Part shown: positions 8,427-16,857 of the stretch, one piece after another
Layout: every line of letters starts with the position of its first letter
Numbering within the stretch: the first letter of the stretch is position 1
DNA from: a candidate division CSSED10-310 bacterium
GTDB lineage: Bacteria > CSSED10-310 > JAFGDC01
Length of the DNA: 25,572 bases
Direction: 5' to 3'
Assembly: GCA_016932295.1 (NCBI GenBank)
Contig: JAFGDC010000045.1
Coordinates: 1-25,572, forward strand
Notes under the pieces: generated by a model
Database searches by the model: none
What the model was told of the DNA's origin: nothing
Seen by the model: only the letters and a program-made list of their open reading frames with translations
Made by a program: the position numbers and the translations under genes

Positions 8427-8458
8427 ACTGAGATTGTCTTTTCAATCAGAACAGTCTA
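8424..8458. terminator. Bidirectional hairpin between convergent genes
   Basis: TAGACTG (8424-8430) pairs with CAGTCTA (8452-8458), and inside them GATTG (8432-8436) pairs with CAATC (8443-8447) around a T-rich loop. The outer left arm contains the TAG of the secreted protein gene, and the TGA of the opposing gene (8446-8448) lies inside the structure. Confidence 0.45.
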
Positions 8459-8976
8459 CCCAGAACGTGCTTCACTTCATTGAACAGACCGAGATTCTCC
8501 ACGACCCTGAACACCTTGGCATGATCCGGCTCTTCATCCATGATGGTACGTAGATGCCGATCATCCCTGCCGGTGAGTATATCGATGACCAACTGCCATT
8601 CGAGAGGCACCACCGGCACCAGGAAGTCACTCAAGTCAATGCGCCGTTCATCGAGGAACATGTCCACCACCGGCATCAGGATAGTGTGTCGGTCGTACCG
8701 GATCACCCAGTCGCCCACCACATCCAGCGGCACGGTGAAGACCTTGAACTCGCCCTGGTAGGTGGTTGCGCCATCCTGTCGAACCGTCTTGATCCCTTGC
8801 CCGAACTCACGGAGCGCCGTTCCCAGTTCGTACGCGCCAAGTCTGTCCGTGATAATCCGCAATCGGCTGGCTCCCACCGCCACGCCCTGCATGGCCAGGG
8901 CCGCATCGCCCTCCACCAGCCACGGATTGCCGCTCCCCGCCATTCTGCTGCATATTAACCGTACCGCATTCCTCAT
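8446..8976 (-). CDS. Nucleotidyltransferase-fold protein with lost catalytic residues
   Basis: A 176-residue protein. ATG 8976 is preceded by GGAGG at five bases; a GTG at 9012 would add 12 residues. The sequence PWLVEGDAALAMQGVAVGASRLRIITDRLGAYEL follows the pattern of small MNT-like nucleotidyltransferases ('W-x-x-x-G-S-A-L-x-L-x-G ... D-I-D-I-x-T-D-x-x-G-A-Y-E'). In this copy the Gly-Ser is Gly23-Asp24 and the metal-binding D-x-D is Arg38-Leu-Arg40, so it should not bind metal-nucleotide in the usual way. The C-terminal half (LVPVVPLEWQLVID..., GRDDRHLRTIMDE) is acidic and looks folded. It lies 51 bases behind the DDAH-like gene and is the last gene of the minus-strand block. Family placement is by motif pattern; function unknown, perhaps a binding or regulatory protein. 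Confidence 0.75.
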   Translation of the reverse strand: MRNAVRLICSRMAGSGNPWLVEGDAALAMQGVAVGASRLRIITDRLGAYELGTALREFGQGIKTVRQDGATTYQGEFKVFTVPLDVVGDWVIRYDRHTILMPVVDMFLDERRIDLSDFLVPVVPLEWQLVIDILTGRDDRHLRTIMDEEPDHAKVFRVVENLGLFNEVKHVLGRLF

Positions 8977-9027
8977 GAGAACCTCCACCGGCAAGTCTAC
9001 CCATCCTTGCACTCACGTGCCAAGGGG

Positions 9028-9834
9028 CTACCATCGTGACACCGGCATGATAAGACAGGTGGGACCACCGGATGCCTTGACGAATTCACCCAGCTCCACT
9101 GCCCGGACTGAATAGCCCCGTCTGGCCAGCAGATCGGACACCACGTAATCCCCTCTGTGCGCGAGGATGCGGCCATCCCCAAGGCTGATGACATTGGCGG
9201 TAATGAAATCTCCCACCGGCACGGTAATCGACTCTGCATCCACCGCTTCGAGCTGAGGCGCCACATCTTCGGTCACCAGCAGACTCTCCGGTCCCAGGAC
9301 GCTCATACAGCCCCCGGCATGAAGGTAGGGCTCCGGTACTTCGATGAAATGCGGCCGGTACCCGAGTCGCGAGAACAGCGCCGCTGCCTGACCGGCACCG
9401 GCGCGGTTCGTTCTCGTGGAAATGCCGATGATGACATGCTTCGCCAGGAGCAGTACATCCCCGCCTTCCAGTGTTCCAGGAGTTGTGATTCGAGCCAGAC
9501 ATGGCATACCCTCGGCGCTCAGCCGCGTTGCCAACCAATCCGGTTCACCGCGACGGCTGGACAGTCCCATGCGGAGATGCAGGTATCCGTCACCCACGCA
9601 TACCGCCGCATCCCTTGTAAACACCGAGTTGGGATGACCAGGCAGCTCCGCCATGGTCCAGACTTCCGCGCCTGAGTCCGCCAAACACTTCTCCAATACC
9701 CCATGCTGATCCTGCGCCATCGCGAGATCCGGTCTGGATCGAAAATTATGACCGTGCATCCGGGCTGGCACGAATTCCCGGCCCGGCTTGCAGATCAACA
9801 CCGCCCGTAAGGGATGTCCTTCGGAACACAACAC
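9028..9834 (-). CDS. DDAH/arginine-deiminase-type amidinohydrolase
   Basis: A 268-residue protein of the pentein (guanidino-group-modifying) superfamily, the size of dimethylarginine dimethylaminohydrolases. All core residues are present: LEGGD (Glu123 and Asp126), LHAGGCMSVL with His172, and GGPTCLIMPV with the nucleophile Cys260. Such enzymes hydrolyse free arginine, methylarginines or related guanidines to citrulline or ornithine-like products through a Cys-amidino intermediate. The HPNSVFTRDAAVCV segment (67-80) is the usual substrate-site stretch. The start is GTG 9834 with AGGAG nine bases upstream, a ribosome binding site that overlaps the stop of the preceding sulfatase-like gene, so the two are very probably co-translated. 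No ornithine transcarbamylase or carbamate kinase is nearby, which argues against the arginine fermentation pathway. Confidence 0.88.
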   Translation of the reverse strand: MLCSEGHPLRAVLICKPGREFVPARMHGHNFRSRPDLAMAQDQHGVLEKCLADSGAEVWTMAELPGHPNSVFTRDAAVCVGDGYLHLRMGLSSRRGEPDWLATRLSAEGMPCLARITTPGTLEGGDVLLLAKHVIIGISTRTNRAGAGQAAALFSRLGYRPHFIEVPEPYLHAGGCMSVLGPESLLVTEDVAPQLEAVDAESITVPVGDFITANVISLGDGRILAHRGDYVVSDLLARRGYSVRAVELGEFVKASGGPTCLIMPVSRW

Positions 9835-9846
9835 GCTTCACCACTC

Positions 9847-11535
9847 CTAATTGATGTAGCCGAGTCGCTGCAGCCTGTCACGCAGTTCATCATCAGGCGC
9901 ATGGCGCCGCCGGCCGGGCCTGTCGGAGGCGTTCTTGTACCCCGTAACTCGGGTGGTCAGAAATTCGGTTTGATCCGGCATTCCCGAAACACCGTTCTCG
10001 TCACTGAGTTGCTCCGCTGGATCCTCGTTCCTGTCATAAGCTACCCGGGTACGGCTCCCGTACTGAATGATCTTGAATCGATTCGTAAGGAGGGTCGCGT
10101 TCAACTGCCCGTTATCCATATCCACTTCCTCGGACAGATAGACCGCGTTGCTGAAACCGTGCCCATAAAGCGCCTCCACCAGGCTCCTACCCTGCAAGGG
10201 AGAGAAAGGGCGGCAGCCGGCAAAAGCGCAGATCGTGGGGAACAGATCGATATTGCCGACCTGTGCATCGATTATGCCGGTTCGGCTGGCGGAAAGCGGC
10301 GGTTTCACCAGCAGAGGCGTGTGCATCAGAGTGTCGAAAAACAAAGGTGGATGCAACAGCGCGCCATGTTCCATGAACTCCTCGCCGTGATCGGAACAAA
10401 TGACTATGAGCGAACGATCCCATGCACCTGTTCGCTTCATGGCGGAAAAGAGCAGGCCCAGGCTGGAGTCCGCCTGTCGCACCGCGCCGTTGTAACAGGC
10501 TTCCACCGTGGCCCGTTGCTCCTCAAACTCGATCATCTCTCGCCACCTTCCCCGCAGCACTTTTCTGAAAAACCCGAACATCAGGGTGGCTTCGCGCCGG
10601 TCGATCAGGTTCAAGAAACCATCCGTATCTAAGAGCCAAAACAACATCAACGCCGCTTGTTTGTCTGTGGGCAGCTTCCGGAGGTCATCGAAGGAGAGCC
10701 TGCGGCCTCCGAGCCGTTCCCGAATGAGCGCTACCTCCCGCCACAACCGCCGCTTGTAATCCGAGGCCTGGTACAGGTCAGAAAATGGGAAAGTCTTTAA
10801 ATACGGAGTATGCACATCATAAGAATGCAGGAAAACGAACAGACCCGTTTCAGAGTATCCGTTGGACGATTCAGAACCCGCATGCCTGGACTCCAGTACT
10901 TCGATCACTCTGGGTATACTCTCCGCGAAACAAAGATTCTCTTCCAGCAGATCTACACCCCTGTCGAATCCGTATCCGCCACTCACGTATCCTCCTCCGT
11001 TGAAGGAAGCCACGTAGTAGCCCGCGTGCCGTAAGGTCTCCATCAATGTCGGAACCGATTCCGGCAGCACCAAATCTCCCGCCGATTCGACCACCCCAAG
11101 GTCGGCGGGATACTGCGAAGTGAACAAGGAAGCGTGAGAAGGCAGTGTGGACCCGGATTGGCTGCAGGATCGTGAGAACACAACCGCTTCCCTGGCGAAG
11201 GCATCCAGGTTCGGAGTCAATCCCAGGGGGTTGCCGTACCCCCCCAGGCGATCCGCCCTTAGGGTATCAATGCTTATCAGGATTATAATCGAGGCGCGAT
11301 GCGGCTCGACGCGCGAATGCCGACATGCGCCCGTCAGGAAGATGCCGATCACGACCATAGTGGCGACGGGGAGCATCCATAGCGGCCGACCTCGTCGGCG
11401 GCCGGGTGCGCTCATCGCCCATGCAAAGAATATGGCGGCGCGTGATCGTTCACCATCGGTGCCGCGGTCAGCTCCGGTCATCACGACCGGACCGGGATCT
11501 GTCCGGTTGCCTCCAGCGCCGGGTTCAGTGAACAT
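9847..11535 (-). CDS. Membrane-anchored sulfatase-like alkaline-phosphatase-superfamily protein (copy 2)
   Basis: A sulfatase-like hydrolase with its catalytic domain outside the membrane. A hydrophobic stretch (MLPVATMVVIGIFLTGAC) precedes the core; the Cys after TGA could be a weak lipoprotein site. Core motifs from the 11535 start: LISIDTLRADRLGGYG (Asp90, metal), GSTLPSHASLFTS with Thr130 in the nucleophile position where sulfatases carry Cys or Ser, and CSDHGEEFMEHG (Asp382/His383, metal). A Thr here resembles LtaS/EptA-type phosphotransferases, so formylglycine maturation should not be needed. The protein ends LRDRLQRLGYIN. ATG 11535 overlaps the stop of the preceding paralogue by 11 bases and suggests coupling, but ATG 11415 (MSAPGRR, 522 residues) gives an N-terminus matching the paralogue better. 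Substrate unknown. Confidence 0.9.
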   Translation of the reverse strand: MFTEPGAGGNRTDPGPVVMTGADRGTDGERSRAAIFFAWAMSAPGRRRGRPLWMLPVATMVVIGIFLTGACRHSRVEPHRASIIILISIDTLRADRLGGYGNPLGLTPNLDAFAREAVVFSRSCSQSGSTLPSHASLFTSQYPADLGVVESAGDLVLPESVPTLMETLRHAGYYVASFNGGGYVSGGYGFDRGVDLLEENLCFAESIPRVIEVLESRHAGSESSNGYSETGLFVFLHSYDVHTPYLKTFPFSDLYQASDYKRRLWREVALIRERLGGRRLSFDDLRKLPTDKQAALMLFWLLDTDGFLNLIDRREATLMFGFFRKVLRGRWREMIEFEEQRATVEACYNGAVRQADSSLGLLFSAMKRTGAWDRSLIVICSDHGEEFMEHGALLHPPLFFDTLMHTPLLVKPPLSASRTGIIDAQVGNIDLFPTICAFAGCRPFSPLQGRSLVEALYGHGFSNAVYLSEEVDMDNGQLNATLLTNRFKIIQYGSRTRVAYDRNEDPAEQLSDENGVSGMPDQTEFLTTRVTGYKNASDRPGRRRHAPDDELRDRLQRLGYIN

Positions 11536-13105
11536 ACCCCAAACCGTCCAGTCGGTCGCGGAGAACCTGATCGATTTCTGATCCTTCACCATCTGGTTCG
11601 GATTGCTCCGACTCCACGGTGGACCTGAAAAATTTGACTCTGTCGATGAGCAACTCGGCATCGTGACCCAAGGCGCGCCACGCTTCTTCCCCGTTCGGTC
11701 TCAGTTCCCCCGGATCTTCCTGGAGATCGAATGCCTGTTTTTTTTCCAAACCCACCTGAATAAGCTTGTATCGCTCCGTCAATACCGCCGCACGCAGATC
11801 ACCTCTGCTGAGATCAACCTCCTCGGAAAAGAACACTCGATCATTCCGCCCGGTATCCTGCCTGAGAAGCGCCAGGCTTGTTCCAACTGTTTCAGGGGGT
11901 GTATGGATGCCGCACAGGTCGCAGATCGTAGGAAAAATATCGATATTTCCGACCGGGTTTCCCAGCACCAATGGAGCAATTACTCGTCCAGGCGCTTTCA
12001 CGAGCAATGGCGTATGGATGAGTGTTTCGTAAAATTCAGGTGGATGTGTCACCATCCCGTGCTCCATGAATTCTTCACCATGATCCGAGCAGACGATCAG
12101 CAGGGTTCGATCCCAGATCGCCAGTCTCTTCAAGGCGGCGAACAGGATCCCCAGGTGCGCATCCGCATCCCGTACTCCGATATCATAACAGCGCTGCAAG
12201 AGGTTTCGCTGCGCCTCGTAGTGAACGGAGGCAGACCACAGTTTCATCGCCACATCGAACATGAGGTGGTCGTCCACTCTCGTCCTGTCCGAGGCATGAA
12301 ACAGTTTCAAATAGCGATCGGTATCAAGCAACCACAGACACATCAGATCAATCTGTTCTGTCGATGTCAGGGAGAGGTATTCCTCGAAGGTCATCGGATG
12401 GTCGACAAAACGTTGTTCAAGCCGCTGTATACCCGACAAGATGGTTCGGTAGACTGCGTCCAGTTCGAAGTATTCCGCCAGGCGTTCATCGTATCCATAT
12501 GGCCGGTGCACATCATACGAGTGGAGGAACACAAAAAGAGGTTGTCGCTCCGCCCTCTTTTCCCCGTCGGTCATTCTTGTTTCGATGAGACTGATGACGA
12601 GCGGGACGGAGTGGGAGAAATCCAGATTCTCCTGCAGGAAATCGACCCCTCTGTCAAATCCATACGAGCCATCCAGGTACCCGCCTCCGTTGAAGGAGGC
12701 GGTGTAGTATCCCGCCTGGTGCAGCATTTCAAACAGGATGGGAACCTGGGTTGGGATAACCTGGTGAGCAGCGCCGCTGAGAACACCGAGTTGCAGCGGG
12801 TACCGTGAGGTGAACAAGGATGCATGCGACGGCAAAGTCGAACATGCCTGGCTGTGAGACATGGAGAAGAGCATGGATTCTCTGCTTAGACGATCGAGAT
12901 TGGGGGTCAGAGCATCGTTGTTGCCGTACCCCCCGAGACGATCCGCCCGCAGCGTGTCAATGCTGATGAGGATGACGAGGGACGGCGGCGTGGAAACCGT
13001 TGTGGATGTCATCCGGCATGAACAGAACAACAATCCCAGGCAGGCCGCTGGAGCGAGTCCCGACCAACGCAGCCACCGGGCGAAAAATTTACGCATCCCG
13101 CTCAC
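11525..13105 (-). CDS. Membrane-anchored sulfatase-like alkaline-phosphatase-superfamily protein (copy 1)
   Basis: A 526-residue paralogue of the following gene. GTG 13105 follows GGGAG by five bases; ATG 13096 is three codons later. The N-terminus (MRKFFARWLRWSGLAPAACLGLLFCSC) is a signal with a possible lipidated Cys after FCS. Core motifs: LISIDTLRADRLGGYG (Asp50), CSTLPSHASLFTSRYP with Thr90 in the nucleophile slot, FLHSYDVHRPYGYD near 195, CSDHGEEFMEHG (Asp341/His342). The chain ends LRDRLDGLGYVH. Many segments are shared with copy 2 (ASFNGGGY, YGFDRGVD, FVFLHSYDVH, VGNIDIFPTIC), showing a tandem duplication followed by clear divergence. It lies 77 bases behind dsbD on the same strand. 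It probably acts on sulfate or phosphate esters, or phospho-head-group transfer, at the cell surface; which of these cannot be told. Confidence 0.91.
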   Translation of the reverse strand: MSGMRKFFARWLRWSGLAPAACLGLLFCSCRMTSTTVSTPPSLVILISIDTLRADRLGGYGNNDALTPNLDRLSRESMLFSMSHSQACSTLPSHASLFTSRYPLQLGVLSGAAHQVIPTQVPILFEMLHQAGYYTASFNGGGYLDGSYGFDRGVDFLQENLDFSHSVPLVISLIETRMTDGEKRAERQPLFVFLHSYDVHRPYGYDERLAEYFELDAVYRTILSGIQRLEQRFVDHPMTFEEYLSLTSTEQIDLMCLWLLDTDRYLKLFHASDRTRVDDHLMFDVAMKLWSASVHYEAQRNLLQRCYDIGVRDADAHLGILFAALKRLAIWDRTLLIVCSDHGEEFMEHGMVTHPPEFYETLIHTPLLVKAPGRVIAPLVLGNPVGNIDIFPTICDLCGIHTPPETVGTSLALLRQDTGRNDRVFFSEEVDLSRGDLRAAVLTERYKLIQVGLEKKQAFDLQEDPGELRPNGEEAWRALGHDAELLIDRVKFFRSTVESEQSEPDGEGSEIDQVLRDRLDGLGYVH

Positions 13106-13182
13106 TGTAGCTCCCTCAAATACCCGCTCATCAAACCGCACCTCTCCGACTTGCCGGTTCAGGGGCCATGGTTGTAGAGGGA

Positions 13183-15195
13183 TCAGCGGTGACTGTTCAG
13201 GGCGCTGATGACTTCCTCCGGTTTCATGATCCCAAAACGAAGCATACCCACATCGCCTTTGGCATCGATGATGATATAGCATGGCAAGGCCGCCACCGTG
13301 GCGCTTTCACCTGTATTGGAATTGATGGCCTGGAGACGCTTCAGCAACAGCCCGCCCTCCGATTCGGTCTTCTCCGCCTGAACCTTGAACGCTTCATACC
13401 CATCGAACGCCTTCGCCACGGCAGGATCCATGAAGGTGGTCCGCTCCATTACCTTGCAGTTCTTGCACCAGGTCGCCCAGAAATCCACGAAGACCGGCTT
13501 GCCGGTTTCCCTGGCCAGGGCAATGGGGTCAGGAATGTTCTCACTATAGCCGCGCCAGGCGATGAGGCTTTCTTCACCGGCGGCCCACAGTCCGAAAGCT
13601 TCCGCCAGTCGGTGGGGAGAGATGGCCGGTGACGGCGCTTCGGGGGGTGACGACCACTCCGCGACACCAAGCCGCACCAAGCCGAAGCCGGCAACGATCA
13701 TCGTCAGCCCCAGCAGAATGAACAAGCCCTTTCTCAACCGTCCCCATGCCGCGAATGGCGCGGACTTCACGTTGCCGATCAGGAGGAACGCCCCGGTGCC
13801 AAGCAGGTAAACCGCCCAGACAAGGGTGGCGACACTGTTGTTCTGCAAGAGTTGTCCAAGATAGTACACCGCCACGCCGAAGATGATGAAGGCAAAGAAG
13901 CGCTTGACACCATCCATCCACATTCCGCTCCTGGGCATGGCCGAAATCGCCTTGGGAAACATGGCCAGGATGAAGAAAATGAGCCCCATACCCCAGGCGA
14001 AAATGAACATCCCCCAGAATCCCAGCAGGTAATTGCCGGTCTGCGCCACGAAGGTAAGAAGGGTTCCCACTACCGGCATGACGCATGGTGCAGCGATAAA
14101 GCCGAGGAAAATACCCATGATAAAAGCGCCGATCATCCCGGACTTGGTCTCACTCAACATCCGCCCACTCAGCACCGCGGGTATCCGGATCTCGAATACC
14201 CCCAACATCGATACGCCAAGCGCGACGAAAATGACAATCAGCGGAATGATCACGGCGGGATGATTGGCATAGGCGCCGAATGTGCCGCCGATGGCCGCCA
14301 CCACCACCCCAAGCGTGGCGTAGGTGACGGCAATCCCCATGACATACGCAGCCGCCATCAAGACCACCCGCAGGCGGCTCTTCTCCACCTGGCTCACGAA
14401 GAAGGACATGGTGATTGGAATCATTGGATAGACGCAGGGAGTGAGACTGGTACCGATGCCGAAAACAAACATCATGGCGAACAGGAACAGGTAGCCGGAC
14501 CGCTCTATGACGGCGGCGATGTCGAAACCGCCGCTCTCCACCAGCGCATCTTCCCCTGTGGCGGCGCCGGCTTCGACGCCCCCCGCCGCCTGCGCCGCAG
14601 GTTCGACCTCGATCCCGGTCAGCTTCCGCCACCCAACCGGATCCTCCAGGGTGCCAAATACCTTGTCGAAGTACTCCTTCTCCTGTTCACTGACAGAATC
14701 ACCCGCTCCTACCACCGGAACCATCACCTTCAGTTCTGCATCCAGTGGCGGCAGGCACATACCAGTCACATCGCTACAGGTTTGATACCCGTACTGAACC
14801 GTCAATGGATACTCTCCGGGCAGGGTACCAGCAGCGGGTTGCACTTGGAAAACCACCGTCAGGGATGTGTGATACACCTTGGTCTGATCCTCCGGATCGA
14901 GCTGGCAGGAGGTATAAAACGGATCACTCACCACCAGGACGGCCTGAGGCGCTATCTTCGCATAGGCGGGAAAAGTGAAATCCTTCTCGTAGCTATACTC
15001 ATGATGAAACAGGTGGTATCCCTCTGGAATGTTGAAATGCACCGCCAGAACCAATGCCGAGCCCGGCTGCAAACCGGAGCGGGACTGCTTGGCGTCTATC
15101 CGCACCACTTCTTTGGCCGGTGGGGTCTCCGCCCGGAGAAGATTGAGGCTTACCACCGCCGATAACGCCAGAACCAAGCTCGTCTTTTTCAACAT
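13183..15195 (-). CDS. dsbD: Thiol:disulfide interchange protein DsbD
   Basis: A 670-residue protein with all three DsbD parts. After a signal peptide (cut near residue 22) comes the periplasmic alpha domain with a Cys pair (Cys140 in QTC, Cys147 in GMC). About eight membrane segments from 230 to 510 contain the electron-carrying Cys254 (SLTPCVYP) and Cys371 (AAPCVMP). The C-terminal thioredoxin-like gamma domain has WCKNC (Cys577/Cys580). It carries electrons from cytoplasmic thioredoxin through the membrane to reduce disulfides outside, for isomerases, cytochrome c maturation or methionine sulfoxide reductases. An Ala/Gly/Glu-rich linker (200-222) joins alpha to the membrane part. ATG 15195 has AAGGAGG eight bases upstream. 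It lies 51 bases after the propeller gene in the same direction; neighbouring envelope genes fit a periplasmic redox role. Confidence 0.95.
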   Translation of the reverse strand: MLKKTSLVLALSAVVSLNLLRAETPPAKEVVRIDAKQSRSGLQPGSALVLAVHFNIPEGYHLFHHEYSYEKDFTFPAYAKIAPQAVLVVSDPFYTSCQLDPEDQTKVYHTSLTVVFQVQPAAGTLPGEYPLTVQYGYQTCSDVTGMCLPPLDAELKVMVPVVGAGDSVSEQEKEYFDKVFGTLEDPVGWRKLTGIEVEPAAQAAGGVEAGAATGEDALVESGGFDIAAVIERSGYLFLFAMMFVFGIGTSLTPCVYPMIPITMSFFVSQVEKSRLRVVLMAAAYVMGIAVTYATLGVVVAAIGGTFGAYANHPAVIIPLIVIFVALGVSMLGVFEIRIPAVLSGRMLSETKSGMIGAFIMGIFLGFIAAPCVMPVVGTLLTFVAQTGNYLLGFWGMFIFAWGMGLIFFILAMFPKAISAMPRSGMWMDGVKRFFAFIIFGVAVYYLGQLLQNNSVATLVWAVYLLGTGAFLLIGNVKSAPFAAWGRLRKGLFILLGLTMIVAGFGLVRLGVAEWSSPPEAPSPAISPHRLAEAFGLWAAGEESLIAWRGYSENIPDPIALARETGKPVFVDFWATWCKNCKVMERTTFMDPAVAKAFDGYEAFKVQAEKTESEGGLLLKRLQAINSNTGESATVAALPCYIIIDAKGDVGMLRFGIMKPEEVISALNSHR

Positions 15196-15246
15196 GACCG
15201 ATGCCTCCTTGCACTCCCGATTATCCGCCGGTACACATAAAGACTG

Positions 15247-16401
15247 TCACTTCCCCATGACATGCCGCAATCGACGCAAATCAACCACATTGGTCACCGT
15301 CCCATCCCTCCACCGCGCCACGGAGTCATCCGTGGCATAGAGGATCGATCCATCGCACCCCAATGCAATAACTTCAATGGGTGAAGACGCCGCGAACAAG
15401 CGCTCACATGGCCCTGCCGCATCGCCGCACCGCAGAATTTCGCTCCGGACATTGAGCACCAAGCCGTGATAACGGTCGCTCCAGACGGCGTTCGTCAACT
15501 GCATTCCAGCCACCAGGCCCGCCATCGGTTGCCACCGCGCGCATGGTTGATGCGCAGTATACACACCGTCGCGGGTGAGCACAAAAAGGCGCATCCCCCG
15601 CCCCAGCAAATCCTGCACCCATGGCTGCCGCAATCCTTGTCCACAGGCATCCCATTTCCCGCCGGATGCTTCCCGGCGAAAGACGCCGCCACCCATGATA
15701 CCGGCGAACAGCGTGCCATCCGGCAATGCATCGAGGCACGAGACACGGCCATGGGCAGTCTCATCCACGATAGTGAACAGCCCGGCTGAACGATCATGCC
15801 AGACACCGTCCTCGCGGCATCGCACTCCGTCTCCCGTCCCGATCCAGAGGCGATCGCCAGCCGCCAGGACGGCGGTGATGTCGGTGGGGGCTGCTGTAAC
15901 CGGCAGGAGATGGTGCCGTGGATCACCCTGGAACAACTCTCCACCGGCGATCACGTAGAATGCATCGGACGCCTGGTAAAAACGTGTCACCACCCGTGCC
16001 GCTCCCGGTCCTGGTACTTCCGTCCAGGTTGCCCCCTGATCCGTTGACATGACCAATCCGAGTCTCCTGGTACCCAGCACCAGGCAGGACGAATCCGCCT
16101 GTATCTCGCAAAGCGCTGTGACACGATGGCTTGGGACAGCCGGCGCTAAGTGATTGAAGAACGAGGTGCGGGACACCAGCAGGATGACCGCCGCGCCCAC
16201 ACCGATGCTTGCCATGGTCAGGGCAATCCGCCGCCACGGCCACCAGTACGCCATGAATCCAAAGCCGAACCTGGCGGCCAGAAACGGGCACAGCAGGAGA
16301 AAGCCGACGATAGCCACTTTCCCCGACCACACCGCCACCAGCATCCCGAGAGCCGCTCCGAGAACCGATCCTGCCAGCGCCCGCAACAACGAACCAGTCA
16401 T
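15247..16401 (-). CDS. Membrane-anchored beta-propeller protein with Asp-box repeats
   Basis: A 384-residue protein of unknown function. Residues 1-80 carry about three hydrophobic segments (SVLGAALGMLVAVWSG, IVGFLLLCPFLAARFGFGF, IALTMASIGVGAAVILLV). The rest, from about residue 85, is a propeller: LGLVMSTDQGATWTEV is a textbook BNR/Asp-box turn (S-x-D-x-G-x-T-W), followed by blades such as DRLWIGTGDGVRCREDGVW and LPDGTLFAGIMGGGVFRRE. No sialidase catalytic residues were recognised, so a binding or sensing role is more likely. ATG 16401 overlaps the TGA of the preceding zinc-ribbon gene as ATGA, a classic coupled pair, which suggests the two membrane proteins work together. Cys residues in the propeller (e.g. 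CRED, CGQG, CGDAAGPC) could be substrates of the DsbD encoded next. Confidence 0.8.
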   Translation of the reverse strand: MTGSLLRALAGSVLGAALGMLVAVWSGKVAIVGFLLLCPFLAARFGFGFMAYWWPWRRIALTMASIGVGAAVILLVSRTSFFNHLAPAVPSHRVTALCEIQADSSCLVLGTRRLGLVMSTDQGATWTEVPGPGAARVVTRFYQASDAFYVIAGGELFQGDPRHHLLPVTAAPTDITAVLAAGDRLWIGTGDGVRCREDGVWHDRSAGLFTIVDETAHGRVSCLDALPDGTLFAGIMGGGVFRREASGGKWDACGQGLRQPWVQDLLGRGMRLFVLTRDGVYTAHQPCARWQPMAGLVAGMQLTNAVWSDRYHGLVLNVRSEILRCGDAAGPCERLFAASSPIEVIALGCDGSILYATDDSVARWRDGTVTNVVDLRRLRHVMGK

Positions 16402-16751
16402 CCCCTTGCGCCTGCCATGACATGGACGCATAGTGCCGAACCCACCGCAAAGAACAACGGTCCGAATCGCCAGATGATCACTGACAGCAGCAAAGGTAGG
16501 TGACGGTCAGCCAATCCGGAAATGCGCCGCGCCAGGACCTGGGAGAGAAACGATACCAGGACCACCAGCACTATACCGGCGACGCCGCCGCCGATCCCGG
16601 CCAGCCACAGAACCCGCACATCGACATCGGACGGCTGCTGGGAACCCGGTGCATCGACGAGAGCCAATCCCATTCCACAGCGCCTGCAGAAAAATACATC
16701 CGCCGGATTCGCCTCACCGCACCTGCTGCAGATCAACTGATCATCGATCAT
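16398..16751 (-). CDS. Small membrane protein with an N-terminal zinc ribbon
   Basis: A 117-residue protein. ATG 16751 has GGGAG seven bases upstream, better than ATG 16799, which would add 16 Arg/Ser-rich residues. Residues 8-27 read CSRCGEANPADVFFCRRCG, two CxxC knuckles of a zinc-ribbon as found at the start of many bacterial membrane proteins. Two hydrophobic segments follow (LAGIGGGVAGIVLVVLVSFL and LLSVIIWRFGPLFFAVGSAL). No known family beyond 'zinc-ribbon domain-containing protein'. Its last codons overlap the next gene by four bases. A gap of 106 bases separates it from the coiled-coil gene upstream; that gap shows no clear promoter. Confidence 0.8.
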   Translation of the reverse strand: MIDDQLICSRCGEANPADVFFCRRCGMGLALVDAPGSQQPSDVDVRVLWLAGIGGGVAGIVLVVLVSFLSQVLARRISGLADRHLPLLLSVIIWRFGPLFFAVGSALCVHVMAGARG

Positions 16752-16857
16752 ATCCGTGCTCCCGGAGAAGCGCCTCCGTCGCCGTGAACCGTTCAGCACG
16801 TGGCGAGATACTGCATCCTCGATCCAACTTCACATGCACCATCGGCCGGGTTGAGAC

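Noticed and set aside
11603..12808. 401-codon frame antisense to sulfatase-like copy 1
   Set aside because: The opposite strand has all the family motifs; the antisense frame has none and no ribosome site.
13852..15165. 437-codon His-rich frame antisense to dsbD
   Set aside because: The His-rich composition is what antisense of membrane-helix codons gives; dsbD is unmistakable.
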